From NCBI GenBank assembly GCA_963794615.1, contig CAWCEP010000005.1, positions 310,001-374,000 of the forward strand: a DNA stretch of 64,000 nucleotides. The letters are read 5' to 3'. Of the stretch, positions 52,308 to 60,627 are shown piece after piece (positions within the stretch are counted from its first letter, which is position 1; each line of letters begins with the position of its first letter). The stretch is from Chersky-840 sp963794615 (GTDB lineage: Bacteria; Actinomycetota; Acidimicrobiia; Acidimicrobiales; UBA8190). Made by a program: the position numbers and the translations under genes. Under the pieces are notes generated by a model, which saw only the letters and a program-made list of their open reading frames with translations, ran no database searches and had not been told where the DNA came from.

Positions 52308-52351
52308 CGCTTCCTTTTCCCTGACGCTTCCTTATCCCTGAGCTTCCGATT
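52302..52351 (+). repeat. Short 17-base tandem repeat after the dehydrogenase stop
   Basis: CCCTGACGCTTCCTTT, CCCTGACGCTTCCTTA and CCCTGAGCTTCCGATT follow one another with a period of 17 bases. The first copy contains the dehydrogenase stop codon, so this looks like duplication of the gene's 3' edge. No hairpin is evident. Confidence 0.6.
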
Positions 52352-52955
52352 ACCAACCCCGGTCGACCCACTCCTGGAGATGGGGGAGCTCGGTCCCGAT
52401 CGTCGTGTTGTCACCGTGGCCGGGGAGGACGACGGTGTCGGCCCCGAAACGCGAGAAGAGCCGGTCCTCGATGGATCGGATGATGGTGGGAAAGTCGCCA
52501 CCTTCGAACTTGGTGTTGCCGGGCCCTCCCGGAAAGAGCGTGTCGCCGCTGAAGAGAAGCGGTGTCCCCTCCACCGAGAAGCACATAGACCCCGGGGTGT
52601 GGCCGGGGGTGGCGATCGTGCGCAACCGCAGGTCACCCACCTCGATCACGGTGTCGTCGTCGAGGATGAGGTCGTAGGAGGGGAGCATCTCGGCGTCGGC
52701 GGCGGTGACCGAGACTTCGTACCCCGCGTCGCGCACCGCCGGCACGGCCTGGATGTGGTCCCAATGGCCGTGGGTCTCGAGGACCTTCCGGACGCCGAGG
52801 TCGCGACACATCTGGAGGAGGCGCTCGTGCTCGTTGGCGGCGTCGATGAGCACGGCGTCCCCGGTCCCCTTGCTGCGGATGACGTAGACGTTGTTGTCCA
52901 TGGGGCCGACGACGACCTTGTGGACCTCGATCAGGCTGTCTTCGTAGTGGGGCAT
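52350..52955 (-). CDS. MBL-fold metallo-hydrolase (glyoxalase II-like)
   Basis: A 201-residue zinc hydrolase of the metallo-beta-lactamase superfamily. The metal motif HGHWDH (H-x-H-x-D-H) is in VLETHGHWDHIQAVPAV; IATPGHTPGSMCFSVEG gives the next His, LLFSGDTLFPGGPG the bridging Asp and VVLPGHGDNTTIG the last His. The sequence ends LQEWVDRGW. Close relatives act on thioesters such as S-lactoylglutathione or mycothiol-derived compounds; actinobacteria use mycothiol, so that is possible. ATG 52955. Confidence 0.9.
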   Translation of the reverse strand: MPHYEDSLIEVHKVVVGPMDNNVYVIRSKGTGDAVLIDAANEHERLLQMCRDLGVRKVLETHGHWDHIQAVPAVRDAGYEVSVTAADAEMLPSYDLILDDDTVIEVGDLRLRTIATPGHTPGSMCFSVEGTPLLFSGDTLFPGGPGNTKFEGGDFPTIIRSIEDRLFSRFGADTVVLPGHGDNTTIGTELPHLQEWVDRGW

Positions 52956-53016
52956 GCCCGCACTCTAAGCCGAGCGTCGTGTGAACGGAACCGGGTCCCC
53001 CGGCGTGGAAGGGGGG

Positions 53017-54318
53017 ATGCGGCGGCGTTCCTCGAGATGGCGGATGGCCGCGGTCGGCGCCGCCGCATGTGCGGCCCTGACGGGCTGTTCCCATGGGGAC
53101 CGGGCCGATCGGACTCGCCCGGGATCGGCGGGGCCCGTTCCCACGACGTCGGCCACGGTCTTCGCCACCCCCGCGCCCGTCGTACCCGAGACCGCTCCCA
53201 CCACCACCACCACCACCACCACGGCTCTTGCTGCGTCGGACTCGTGCGGCTCGCCGCCCGTCATCCCGGGTCCGCCCGGACTCGTCCCCACCACCACGGC
53301 GCCGTCCCCGCCGTGGGAGGAGGAGACGGTCGTGCCGGGAACGTGCCTACAGGTGGTCGATCTGGCCGTCGATGCCGGCTTCGCCCTCGTCTCGGACGTC
53401 CCCGGCGATCAGGGGCCGTGGGTGCTCCAACGCATCGACATCGACCGGGCCACGACCGAGACCGGTCCTACCTTCTTCCACTCCTCGCTGGAGGTGGCGT
53501 CGGGCTCCCTGTGGATCTCGTGCTCCCGGGGCGTGGCCGGCGAGCGCGCCGGCCCCTCGCTGTGCCAGGTCGACCCCACCACCCTGGCCGTGGTGCGCCA
53601 GATCCGACTGCCCCCGCCGGACGTGCCGGTCTGGGGCGGGGACGCCGCGGTCGTCGCCGGTCCCGACGCCACGGTGTGGGTGGGATACGGGCGGGTCCTG
53701 GTCCACATCGCCGTGGCCGGCGGGGCCGTGCTGTCGACCGAGACGATCACCTCGGGCACCGTCGCCAGCCTGTCGGTCGATCCGGCCGGCCGGTCGCTCT
53801 ACGTCGCGCTGTCCTATCCCACCGTGTCGGGCCATGCCGTCGACGCCTCGGTCCTGGAGTACGACGCCCGAACCGGTCAGGCGCTCGCGGCCACGCCCGC
53901 CGACAGCGCCGTGACCGATTCGGTGAGCGGGGGGATTCTCACCGCCGTTCCCGGTGGCGTGTGGATGTCGTTCCGGGTCGGAATGTCGGGCGAGACCCTT
54001 TTCCTACGCCGGTCCGATCTCGCCGTGGTCGGCCCGCCGAGCTCGGTGTTGGACCAGCCCCAACCGGACGGCGTCTTCACCTGGATGATGGGCGCCTCCA
54101 CGATCTACGGGGACGGGGCGTTGCTGCTGGTCAACCAGGACGGGGTGATGGCCTGCATCGATCCCGACACCGGCGCCATCAGGGTGCAGGACCACGTCGC
54201 CGGTGCCGCAGGGTGGCCGGTGGAGCTGCTGGCCGTCGACGGGGCGTCGCGTCGGGTCTTCGCCACCGACGGGAGCGAGCTCGAAGCCATCACCCCGCCC
54301 CCGGCCTGTTGGCGCTGA
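53017..54318 (+). CDS. Lipoprotein with repeated beta-strand (propeller-like) domain
   Basis: A 433-residue secreted protein. The signal RMAAVGAAACAALTGC is a lipoprotein signal with a lipobox ALTGC, so it is bound to the outer face of the membrane. A Thr/Pro-rich linker of about 70 residues follows (TTTTTTTT stretch). From about residue 110 on come beta repeats with Val/Asp/Gly blades: LVSDVPGDQGPWVLQRID, SLWISCSRGVAGE, TVWVGYGRVLVHIAV, SVDPAGRSLYVALSY, GVMACIDPDTGAIRV, similar to quinoprotein or YVTN propellers. ATG 53017 follows GGAAGGGGGG; an in-frame GTG at 52981 is also possible. It precedes the sigma-factor gene by 86 bases. Confidence 0.75.
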   Translation: MRRRSSRWRMAAVGAAACAALTGCSHGDRADRTRPGSAGPVPTTSATVFATPAPVVPETAPTTTTTTTTALAASDSCGSPPVIPGPPGLVPTTTAPSPPWEEETVVPGTCLQVVDLAVDAGFALVSDVPGDQGPWVLQRIDIDRATTETGPTFFHSSLEVASGSLWISCSRGVAGERAGPSLCQVDPTTLAVVRQIRLPPPDVPVWGGDAAVVAGPDATVWVGYGRVLVHIAVAGGAVLSTETITSGTVASLSVDPAGRSLYVALSYPTVSGHAVDASVLEYDARTGQALAATPADSAVTDSVSGGILTAVPGGVWMSFRVGMSGETLFLRRSDLAVVGPPSSVLDQPQPDGVFTWMMGASTIYGDGALLLVNQDGVMACIDPDTGAIRVQDHVAGAAGWPVELLAVDGASRRVFATDGSELEAITPPPACWR

Positions 54319-54404
54319 GGAATACCGCACCGCGCCGACAACCTCTCCGGATCGGCCAACGTGAGACCTGGTAGACCCGTGCACCAGCGAGGAGGTACCG
54401 GGCC

Positions 54405-54905
54405 GTGGCCGAGGCGGTGCGTTTCGAGGAGGTCTTCTCCGACCTGTACCGGCTTGCCTACCGGGTGTCGTTCAAGGTGCTCGGGGACCGCGGTGACGCC
54501 GAGGATGTCGCCCAGGAGGCGCTGGCCCGGGCGCACGTCCGTTGGGTGCGCCTTCGGGACCGCCCCGAGGGCTGGGTCGTCACCGTGGCCACCAATCTCG
54601 CCATCGACCGCCTCCGGCGCCGTAGCCGGACCACCGAGTCGCGCCGTGAGCCCGTCGCCCTCGTGGAGACACACCTCTCCGAGCGCATCGACCTGGCCCG
54701 GGCCCTGCGGCGGCTGTCGCGCCGCCAACGCGAGGTCGTCGTGCTGCGCTACCTGGCGGACTGGCCCGAGCTCGCCGTGGCGGACGCCCTGGGCTGTACA
54801 CCCGGCACGGTGAAGAGCCACGCGTCGCGAGGTCTCGCCCAGCTGCGGCATCACCTCGAGGAACACGGAGTTCGGGGAGGTGACGATGTTCGAGCATCTG
54901 GATGA
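54405..54905 (+). CDS. ECF RNA polymerase sigma factor (SigE-family type)
   Basis: A 166-residue ECF sigma factor. Region 2 holds LGDRGDAEDVAQEALARAHVRW with the core-binding and -10 reading residues and VVTVATNLAIDRLRRRSR. Region 4 is RLSRRQREVVVLRYLADWPE followed by the helix-turn-helix ALGCTPGTVKSHASRGLAQL, which reads the -35 element. There is no region 3 and no C-terminal extension. GTG 54405. The next gene, a membrane protein, starts inside its last 20 bases, so they are coupled and that protein may control this factor. Confidence 0.92.
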   Translation: MAEAVRFEEVFSDLYRLAYRVSFKVLGDRGDAEDVAQEALARAHVRWVRLRDRPEGWVVTVATNLAIDRLRRRSRTTESRREPVALVETHLSERIDLARALRRLSRRQREVVVLRYLADWPELAVADALGCTPGTVKSHASRGLAQLRHHLEEHGVRGGDDVRASG

Positions 54906-56217
54906 CCCGGCGCCGCCGGGAGCGAGCGCCCGGACCCTCGGCGCCGTGCTCGCCCGGGCGGCCCAGCTGCGCCGGCGGCGCGCCACATCGGCGCTCGGCG
55001 TCCTGGTGGTGTGCGCCCTGGCGATGGGCGTGGTCATCGGCGTGGTGGTCTCGGGCCCGACGCCGTCGCAGACCTTCGCCGCCTTCGACTCCCAGACGGG
55101 ATTGCTCGCCGCCGGGACACCCGTCCCCTCCTCGGACCTGGCCTCGGTCGTGTTCGTCGGGGATGTGCACGGGTTCGCGCTGGTCGTCCACGGTACGCAG
55201 ACGCTGTTGGCGGTGTCCGTCGACGGTGGTGGCGCGTGGACCGTCGCCGATCCCAACCTGCCGGTGAGCTTCCCCGCGCAATTCGAGTTCTCCGACGAGA
55301 CCCACGGGTACCTGTGGGGAGGGGCACCGTCGGCATCGGGGACGGTGCCGCTGTGGGTCACCGGGGATGGCGGACGAATGTGGACGCGCGCCGGGATCGG
55401 CCCCGTGGTCTCGGACGTGAGCGCCATCGGCCCCGATGTGTGGGCCGTGGTGGGGACCTGTCCGATCCGGCCCACGGCGGGCCCGTCGTGTCCCGTGGCG
55501 CTCGAGGTGTCCACCGACGACGGACGGACGTGGGCCGCGGCGGCGGCCCCGCCGGTGTCGGAGAACGCCGAGGTGACCGTCAGCGACGAGAACATCGAGC
55601 TGGCCCGGATCACCCCCTCCCGCGCCTACGTCCTGACCTTCGCATCCCGCACCGGGTCGCCCGGTACGGCCGGCTCGCTCACCTACACCGCCGACGGCGG
55701 CCGCACATGGGCGGCCCGTCCCGACCCGTGCCCGTCGTATTTCGACACCGGCGAGCAGATCGCGGCATCGGGGACCAACGACCTGTGGGTCATCTGCGGA
55801 TCACAGGCCAGTGCCGGGACCCAGGCCAAGGCGCTCTATCGTTCGACCGACGGCGGCGTGCAGTGGACGCTCACCGCCGCCGCCAACGCGCCGGTGCTGA
55901 CCGGTGGCACGGTCCTCGCCGCCGCCGGGGGCCTTCCGACCGAGGGATACGTCACGCCGTACTCGCTGGGCCACGAGAACCTGGCCGTGCTGACGGCCAC
56001 CGACGCGTGGCTCTTTCCCGACCGGGCCGGTGTGTATGCCACGACCGACGGAGGCCGGACCTGGAGCGTCGTGGCGGGCCTGTCGAAAGCCGGCCTCGTG
56101 GCGGGAGGCACCGGGAACGTCGTCTTCGCCGACGCCACCCACGGTTGGGTGTGCGAGACCGGGACCGGGCTGTGGCGGACCACCGACGGCAGGACCTGGC
56201 AGCGCCTCGGGCCCTGA
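54886..56217 (+). CDS. Membrane-anchored protein with Asp-box-like repeats, coupled to the sigma factor
   Basis: A 443-residue protein with a 38-residue basic cytoplasmic N-terminus (LGAVLARAAQLRRRRA), one membrane helix (LGVLVVCALAMGVVIGVVV) and a large outer domain. That domain repeats a W-T-x-D-G-G-R-T-W unit at least five times: WVTGDGGRMWTRAG, STDDGRTWAAAA, YTADGGRTWAAR, STDGGVQWTLTA, ATTDGGRTWSVV, typical of BNR/YCF48-type propellers. ATG 54886 lies behind GGGGAGG inside the sigma gene. The topology (short inner segment, one helix, outer sensor) resembles membrane anti-sigma factors, but no known anti-sigma zinc motif is seen. Function as a sensor is inference. Confidence 0.8.
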   Translation: MFEHLDDPAPPGASARTLGAVLARAAQLRRRRATSALGVLVVCALAMGVVIGVVVSGPTPSQTFAAFDSQTGLLAAGTPVPSSDLASVVFVGDVHGFALVVHGTQTLLAVSVDGGGAWTVADPNLPVSFPAQFEFSDETHGYLWGGAPSASGTVPLWVTGDGGRMWTRAGIGPVVSDVSAIGPDVWAVVGTCPIRPTAGPSCPVALEVSTDDGRTWAAAAAPPVSENAEVTVSDENIELARITPSRAYVLTFASRTGSPGTAGSLTYTADGGRTWAARPDPCPSYFDTGEQIAASGTNDLWVICGSQASAGTQAKALYRSTDGGVQWTLTAAANAPVLTGGTVLAAAGGLPTEGYVTPYSLGHENLAVLTATDAWLFPDRAGVYATTDGGRTWSVVAGLSKAGLVAGGTGNVVFADATHGWVCETGTGLWRTTDGRTWQRLGP

Positions 56218-56257
56218 CCGGCTCGGCTCGGGGGGGGCTCGGGCAGGCCATTTCACC

Positions 56258-56279
56258 TTGTTGACAAGCTGGTCAACAA
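56258..56279. promoter_or_regulatory. Inverted repeat, likely repressor operator
   Basis: TTGTTGAC-AAGCTG-GTCAACAA is a perfect 8-bp inverted repeat with a 6-base spacer, 71 bases before the acyl-CoA dehydrogenase start. It overlaps a TTGACA-like -35 element at 56261, so a TetR- or GntR-type regulator of lipid metabolism could block transcription there. A possible half site GTAGACAAC lies downstream near 56292. Confidence 0.6.
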
Positions 56280-56350
56280 CGCTCGGCGTCTGGTAGACAA
56301 CGGTCGTCAGCGGGAGCCTTCCGAGCACCCGACGAGGGGGACCCAGAGCC

Positions 56351-57466
56351 ATGAACTTCGCTTTCAGCGAGGAGCAAGAGGAGCTGCGCCGATCCGTTCG
56401 CCGCTTCCTCGAGGACAAGTCGCCCTCCACCGAGGTTCGGCGCCTCATGGAGACGACCGAGGGGTTCGACCGGGCCGTGTGGGACCAGATGGCCAACCAG
56501 CTCGGGTTGCAGGCGCTGGCGATCCCCGAGGAGTACGGCGGCGCGGGGTTCGGGTATGTCGAGCTGACCGTCGTGTTCGAGGAGATGGGGGCGGCGTTGT
56601 TGTGTGTGCCGTACTTCGCCACCGTGGCGCTGGCCGCCAACGCCCTGCTGTCGAGTGGGGACGAGGGGGCCAAGAAAGATCTGTTGCCCGGGATCGCCTC
56701 GGGCGAGACCATCGCCACCCTGGCGCTCACCGAGGACAGTGGGCGTTGGGACGCCGAGGGGATCACGCTGGCCGCCACCCCGAGCGGCGACGGGTGGAAG
56801 CTCGACGGCCACAAGATGTTCGTGATCGACGGCCACAACGCCAACCTCGTGCTGGTGGCGGGTCGGACGGACCGGGGTGTGAGCCTCTTCGCCGTCGAGG
56901 GCGGTGCTTCTGGCCTGACCACGACCCCGTTGGCGACGATGGACCAGACCCGCAAGCAAGCGAGGATCGAGTTCGCGTCCACTCCGGCCCGGTTGATCGG
57001 GGACGACGGCGGGGCCGCACCGGTGCTGTCTCGAACCCTCGACCTCGCTGCGGTGGCCCTTGCCGCCGAGCAGGTGGGCGGGGCGCAGCGCTGCCTGGAC
57101 ATGGCCGTCGACTACGCCAAGACCCGGATCCAGTTCGGTCGGCCCATCGGGTCGTTCCAGGCCATCAAGCACAAGTGTGCCGACATGCTGCTCGAGGTCG
57201 AGTCGGCCAAGTCGGCTGCCTACTACGCGGGGTGGGCGGCGGCCGAGGACTCCGAGGAGCTCCCCGTGGTGGCCAGTCTGGCCAAGTCGTACTGCTCCGA
57301 AGCGTATTTCCACGCCGCCGCCGAGAACATCCAGATCCACGGAGGCATCGGCTTCACGTGGGAGCACGACGCCCACCTCTACTTCAAGCGGGCCAAGTCC
57401 TCTGAGCTCATGCTCGGGGACCCCAGCTATCACCGCGAGCTCCTCGCCCAGCGCATCGGGATCTGA
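56351..57466 (+). CDS. Acyl-CoA dehydrogenase (FadE-type)
   Basis: A 371-residue acyl-CoA dehydrogenase. It starts MNFAFSEEQEELRRSVRRFL, has ALAIPEEYGGAGFGYVELTVV, TLALTEDSGRWDAEG in the flavin region, and QVGGAQRCLDMAVDYAKTRIQFGRPIGSFQAIKHKCADM, the arginine-containing helix of the family. The end IHGGIGFTWEHDAHLYFKRA replaces the usual active-site neighbourhood; such sequences are common in FadE subunits that pair with another chain. The ATG at 56351 follows GAGGGGG. The palindrome at 56258-56279 may regulate it. Confidence 0.92.
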   Translation: MNFAFSEEQEELRRSVRRFLEDKSPSTEVRRLMETTEGFDRAVWDQMANQLGLQALAIPEEYGGAGFGYVELTVVFEEMGAALLCVPYFATVALAANALLSSGDEGAKKDLLPGIASGETIATLALTEDSGRWDAEGITLAATPSGDGWKLDGHKMFVIDGHNANLVLVAGRTDRGVSLFAVEGGASGLTTTPLATMDQTRKQARIEFASTPARLIGDDGGAAPVLSRTLDLAAVALAAEQVGGAQRCLDMAVDYAKTRIQFGRPIGSFQAIKHKCADMLLEVESAKSAAYYAGWAAAEDSEELPVVASLAKSYCSEAYFHAAAENIQIHGGIGFTWEHDAHLYFKRAKSSELMLGDPSYHRELLAQRIGI

Positions 57467-57485
57467 CCGCCGTCGTCTCACGCCG

Positions 57486-57530
57486 CCTCGATCGGCGCCA
57501 CCTCGATCGGCGTCACCTCGATCGGCGCCG
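57486..57530. repeat. Three 15-base tandem repeats
   Basis: CCTCGATCGGCGCCA, CCTCGATCGGCGTCA and CCTCGATCGGCGCCG lie end to end between the acyl-CoA dehydrogenase and DUF1707 genes. Each contains the palindrome CGATCG. No coding role is likely. Confidence 0.75.
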
Positions 57531-57569
57531 GGAGTCCCTTCCGGGGCTCCCTGCGAGATACTGAAGGTC

Positions 57570-57869
57570 GTGGAGGACCAACCTGAGCAGCCACCCCACG
57601 GACGTCCTCCTGCGGACCCGCCCGTGCCGAGTGGTCCACGCGCCTCGGACGCCGATCGGAACCGATTCGCGACCATGCTCGAGCGCCATTTCGCCGAGGG
57701 TCGTCTGAGCGAGTCGGAGTTCTCGGAGAGGATGGACCTGATCCTGCGGGCGCGCACCCTCGGCGAGTTGTACGCGTTGAGCGCCGACCTGCCCGATCCG
57801 CCCGCCGTCGACGTTCCGCACAGCCCCCAGGGTCAGAAGCGTCGCCCCTGGCGCTTCTGGCGGCCCTGA
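57570..57869 (+). CDS. DUF1707 (SHOCT-like) protein
   Basis: A 99-residue protein. A Pro/Gln-rich start (EQPPHGRPPADPPVP) precedes the DUF1707 domain: RASDADRNRFATMLERHFAE, GRLSESEFSERMDLILRART and LGELYALSADLPD. This short helical domain is common in actinobacteria at the N-terminus of cytoplasmic or membrane proteins; here it stands nearly alone with a basic tail (QKRRPWRFWRP). Function unknown. GTG 57570 is the best in-frame start. Confidence 0.82.
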   Translation: MEDQPEQPPHGRPPADPPVPSGPRASDADRNRFATMLERHFAEGRLSESEFSERMDLILRARTLGELYALSADLPDPPAVDVPHSPQGQKRRPWRFWRP

Positions 57870-57907
57870 TCGCGGCCGGGCGAGCGATCGGGTCGGGCGG
57901 TACGAGG

Positions 57908-58670
57908 GTGGCGACGACCTGGGCCGCGATCGAAGGACCGTCGGGATCGCTGTCGCTCCACGTGGCTCCGGGGTCCTCGACCCGCGGCGCCCGGGCCAAT
58001 GTGCTCGTGCTCTGCCACGGTTTCCCGGTGGAGATGGATTCGGCTCAGCGTGTCGCCGACACCCTTCCGATGCTCGCCGACCGGATCGCGCTCGACAACG
58101 GATGTCCCGTCGTGGTGGCATGCCTGCGCGGCGTGGGCGCGTCGGACGGTGACTTCTCCCTGGGGGGCTGGTACGACGATCTCGCGCGCCGTCGTCGACC
58201 ATGCCGCGCACATCGCCGAGGGGGGCGGGGTGTGGATCGTCGGGTTCGGTACCGGCGGTGCCCTCGGCCTGTGCGCGGCTGGCGAGGACGCCAGGGTCAA
58301 GGGCGTGGCCTGCTTCGGGTCACCCGCCACCTTCGCCGACTGGGCCAATGACGGCGTGGGGATGATCGAGTACGCCCGCCGCGTCGGGGCGATCCGCTCG
58401 GCGGGATTCCCTCCCGACCGAACGGCCTGGGGGGCGGCCTTCGCCGCCCTCCGACCCGACGAATCGGCCCGCAAGCTGGCACCTCGACCCCTGCTCGTGG
58501 TGCACGGGGCGGAGGATGACGAGGTGCCCGTCGCCGACGGGCGCCGTCTGGCCGAGCTCGCCGGGCCGCGCGCCGAACTGCGCGTCCTCGCCGGCGCCGG
58601 CCATCGGCTGCGAGCCGATCCCCGGGCTGTTGCCCTGCTGGCGGGGTGGCTCGAGCGTCAGGGACCCTGA
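57908..58670 (+). pseudogene. Alpha/beta-hydrolase-fold protein, one frame break
   Basis: The N-terminal part from GTG 57908 reads NVLVLCHGFPVEMDSAQRVA and VVVACLRGVGASDGDFSLGG, a typical oxyanion-side beginning. At about 58185 (GATCTCGCGCGCC) the frame slips: dropping one base links YDDL to AVVDHAAHIAEGGG, and the rest is intact: WIVGFGTGGALGLCAAG, PLLVVHGAEDDEVPV (catalytic Asp) and GAGHRLRADP (catalytic His). The nucleophile elbow reads GFGTG, so the usual Ser in G-x-S-x-G is missing. The span of 763 bases has one base too many. An error or a real break cannot be told apart here. Confidence 0.8.
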
Positions 58671-58683
58671 TCGCGCCCGCCGG

Positions 58684-59232
58684 TCACGAAGCGCCGGCGC
58701 GCTCCAGGCTCTGGTCGATCGATGCCCGCAGCTGCGCCGCGGCACGTTTCGGGTCATCGGACTGCGTCAGGTACCGGACCACGACGAAATGGCGCCCCCC
58801 CGCCGCCACCAGGGCGGGCACCGCGTCGGGCGTCACCCCTCCGGTCACGAACACCGGTCGTCGAGCGTGGGCGACCGCGAACGTGATGTAGTCCGGCCCC
58901 GTCCCCGGTCGTCCCGGTTTCGTGGGCGTCGGTGCCACGGGGCCCGCCGAGACGTAGTCGACGGGCTCGTCGCGGCTCGATTCGAGTTCCGGCGGCGTGT
59001 GGGTCGAGAGCCCGACGATGGCGGCCGGTCCCAGGATGCGGCGAGCGAGGGTGGGGGAGGCGTCGTCCTGGCCCACGTGGACGCCGTCCGCCTCGATCTC
59101 GAGGGCGAGGTCGGGCCGGTCATTGAGGAGGAAGGGGACGGCGTGCTCGGCACAGACGCGGGCGGCGACGCGGCCCCGCTCGACGACGTGGCGGGCGTCG
59201 AGGTCCTTGTCCCGGAGCTGGACGACGTCCAC
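58684..59232 (-). CDS. thiE: Thiamine-phosphate synthase (5' end unclear)
   Basis: The ThiE core is complete: VVQLRDKDLDARHVVE, LNDRPDLALEIEADGVHVGQDD, GLSTHTPPELESS, VDYVSAGPVAPTPTKPGRPG and VFVTGGVTPDAVPALVAAGG. ThiE joins the pyrimidine and thiazole phosphates to give thiamine phosphate. The GTG at 59232 yields 182 residues, but the frame upstream continues with family-like sequence (RRLYLCTADRPDLASFLDSC), so about 24 residues are missing. A TTG overlapping the stop of the upstream gene at about 59340 would be a natural start, but is out of frame by one base. This suggests one more indel. Confidence 0.85.
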   Translation of the reverse strand: MDVVQLRDKDLDARHVVERGRVAARVCAEHAVPFLLNDRPDLALEIEADGVHVGQDDASPTLARRILGPAAIVGLSTHTPPELESSRDEPVDYVSAGPVAPTPTKPGRPGTGPDYITFAVAHARRPVFVTGGVTPDAVPALVAAGGRHFVVVRYLTQSDDPKRAAAQLRASIDQSLERAGAS

Positions 59233-59335
59233 GCCCCCGGCGATACAGGAGTCCAGGAACGAAGCGAGATCGGGACGGTCGGCGGTACAGAGGTAGAGGC
59301 GCCGGTGGGCGAGCGTGGCGCGGTCGCGGCAGAGC

Positions 59336-60013
59336 TCAACGCTTCCCGGCGGTGGCCGGGCGTCGGCGTTGCGGGGTGGACGCGGTCGTGGTCTTCGTCG
59401 CCTTCCCCGTCTTCTTGGCCGGTTTGTCGGTGGTCTCGGACGCCGCCTTGGCCTTGTTGGCGGCCTTCAGTGCTTGTTTGAACGCCCTCACCTTGTTCAG
59501 CGAGTCGACGTCGGTGATGTCGGCCACGGAACGGAAGCTGCCGCGGTTCGCTGAACGGTGTGCTCACGGCTTCCCAACCCTCGGGCCGTACGCCGAGTTG
59601 CTTGCCCAGCAGGGCGACGAAGATCTTGGCCTTCTGCTCGCCGAAGCCGGGGAGTTCCTTGACCCGCCGGAAGAGCTCTTCTCCCGACGTTGCGCCCGTC
59701 CAGATTGCTTCGGTCTGTCCGCGGTAGCGCTCGACGACGAGCTTGGCGAGCTCCTGGACGCGCGCCGCCATCGATCCCGGGTACCGGTGAAGGGCCGGTT
59801 TCGACGAGAAGGCGGCGGTCAGCGCTTCGGGGTCCATCTGGGCGATGCGCCTGGCGTCGAGGGTCTTGCCCAGCCGACGTTGGAGCTCCAGCGGGCTTGC
59901 GAACGCCCACTCCAGCGGCACCTGCTGGTCGAGCACCATCCCGACGACCAGTGCGAAGGGATTGCCGGAAAGAGGGCGTCGGCTTCGGGTTCCTGGCTCA
60001 GATGAAGGTCCAC
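59336..60013 (-). pseudogene. HhH-GPD base-excision DNA glycosylase-like gene, two frame breaks
   Basis: The start at GTG 60013 reads DLHLSQEPEADAL, then one base is missing near 59972 (GCCCTCTTTCC) and the protein continues LSGNPFALVVGMVLDQQVPL, ARIAQMDPEALTAAFS-like helices and the HhH/GPD region VKELPGFGEQKAKIFVALL. Near 59547 one extra base (CCGCGGCAG) breaks it again, after which SFRSVADITDVDSLNKVRAF leads to a Lys/Ala/Thr-rich tail. Net length 678 bases is in frame. The family cleaves damaged bases. The tail is unusual and resembles nucleoid-protein tails. Confidence 0.75.
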
Positions 60014-60094
60014 GAGACGCGAGCGTACTCACGACACCGGCCGGTCAGGCCAGCCGATCGTGGGTCAGGCGATCGTGGGTCAGCTGGCGCTTGC

Positions 60095-60436
60095 TCAGTC
60101 TTGGGGGGAGGGGCCGGAGTCGAGCATCTGCGACATCAAGCCCTTGAGCGACGCGATGGCGAACTTGCCGTCGCCGACCTCGGCCATGAAGGCCCCATCT
60201 TCGAGGGCCTGGCACCCTTCGTAGAACCAGTAGTTCCGTCGCTGGCTGATCGACGAGCCGGCTCGGCCCGGCGGGTCGGGGAGCCTTGCGATGGTGTCGG
60301 CGTCGTGTTCGATCCAGGCGTGGAGAATGTCGTCGAGTGAAAAGGGACCGAGGAAACCCTTGATCGTCGCGTCCTTGACGATCGCCGCCAGGATGCCGTT
60401 TCGAACGGCAGCGACTTCGTCGGTCTCCGCTCGCAT
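60095..60436 (-). CDS. Hypothetical protein, 113 residues
   Basis: A soluble protein: MRAETDEVAAVRNGILAAIV, then ATIKGFLGPFSLDDILHAWI, SQRRNYWFYEGCQALEDGAF and FAIASLKGLMSQMLDSGPS. The balanced composition with Trp/Tyr and helix-forming stretches marks it as real. I do not recognise the family. No signal or membrane segment. It lies between two direct repeats of CGATCGTGGGTCAG (60055-60083) downstream and the whiB promoter region upstream. Confidence 0.7.
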   Translation of the reverse strand: MRAETDEVAAVRNGILAAIVKDATIKGFLGPFSLDDILHAWIEHDADTIARLPDPPGRAGSSISQRRNYWFYEGCQALEDGAFMAEVGDGKFAIASLKGLMSQMLDSGPSPQD

Positions 60437-60627
60437 ACTTCGAGGCTAACCGCCGTCTGGCCCAAATCCGCGGTTCATCTCCCGATGTCAAGGGGTTGGA
60501 GTCCAAATTTTCGAAGCTAACCGCAGAACGTGGTCGAGCCCCCCTCGATAGCCGAAGGTGCCCACGTAGGGTGGTGAGCCGTTCGTGCCTACTAAAGGCT
60601 CCGAGTGGGAGTGTCGAAGGTCAGGAC

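Noticed and set aside
60055..60083. Two copies of CGATCGTGGGTCAG
   Set aside because: A short duplication at a gene end without coding or regulatory context; similar minor repeats occur elsewhere.
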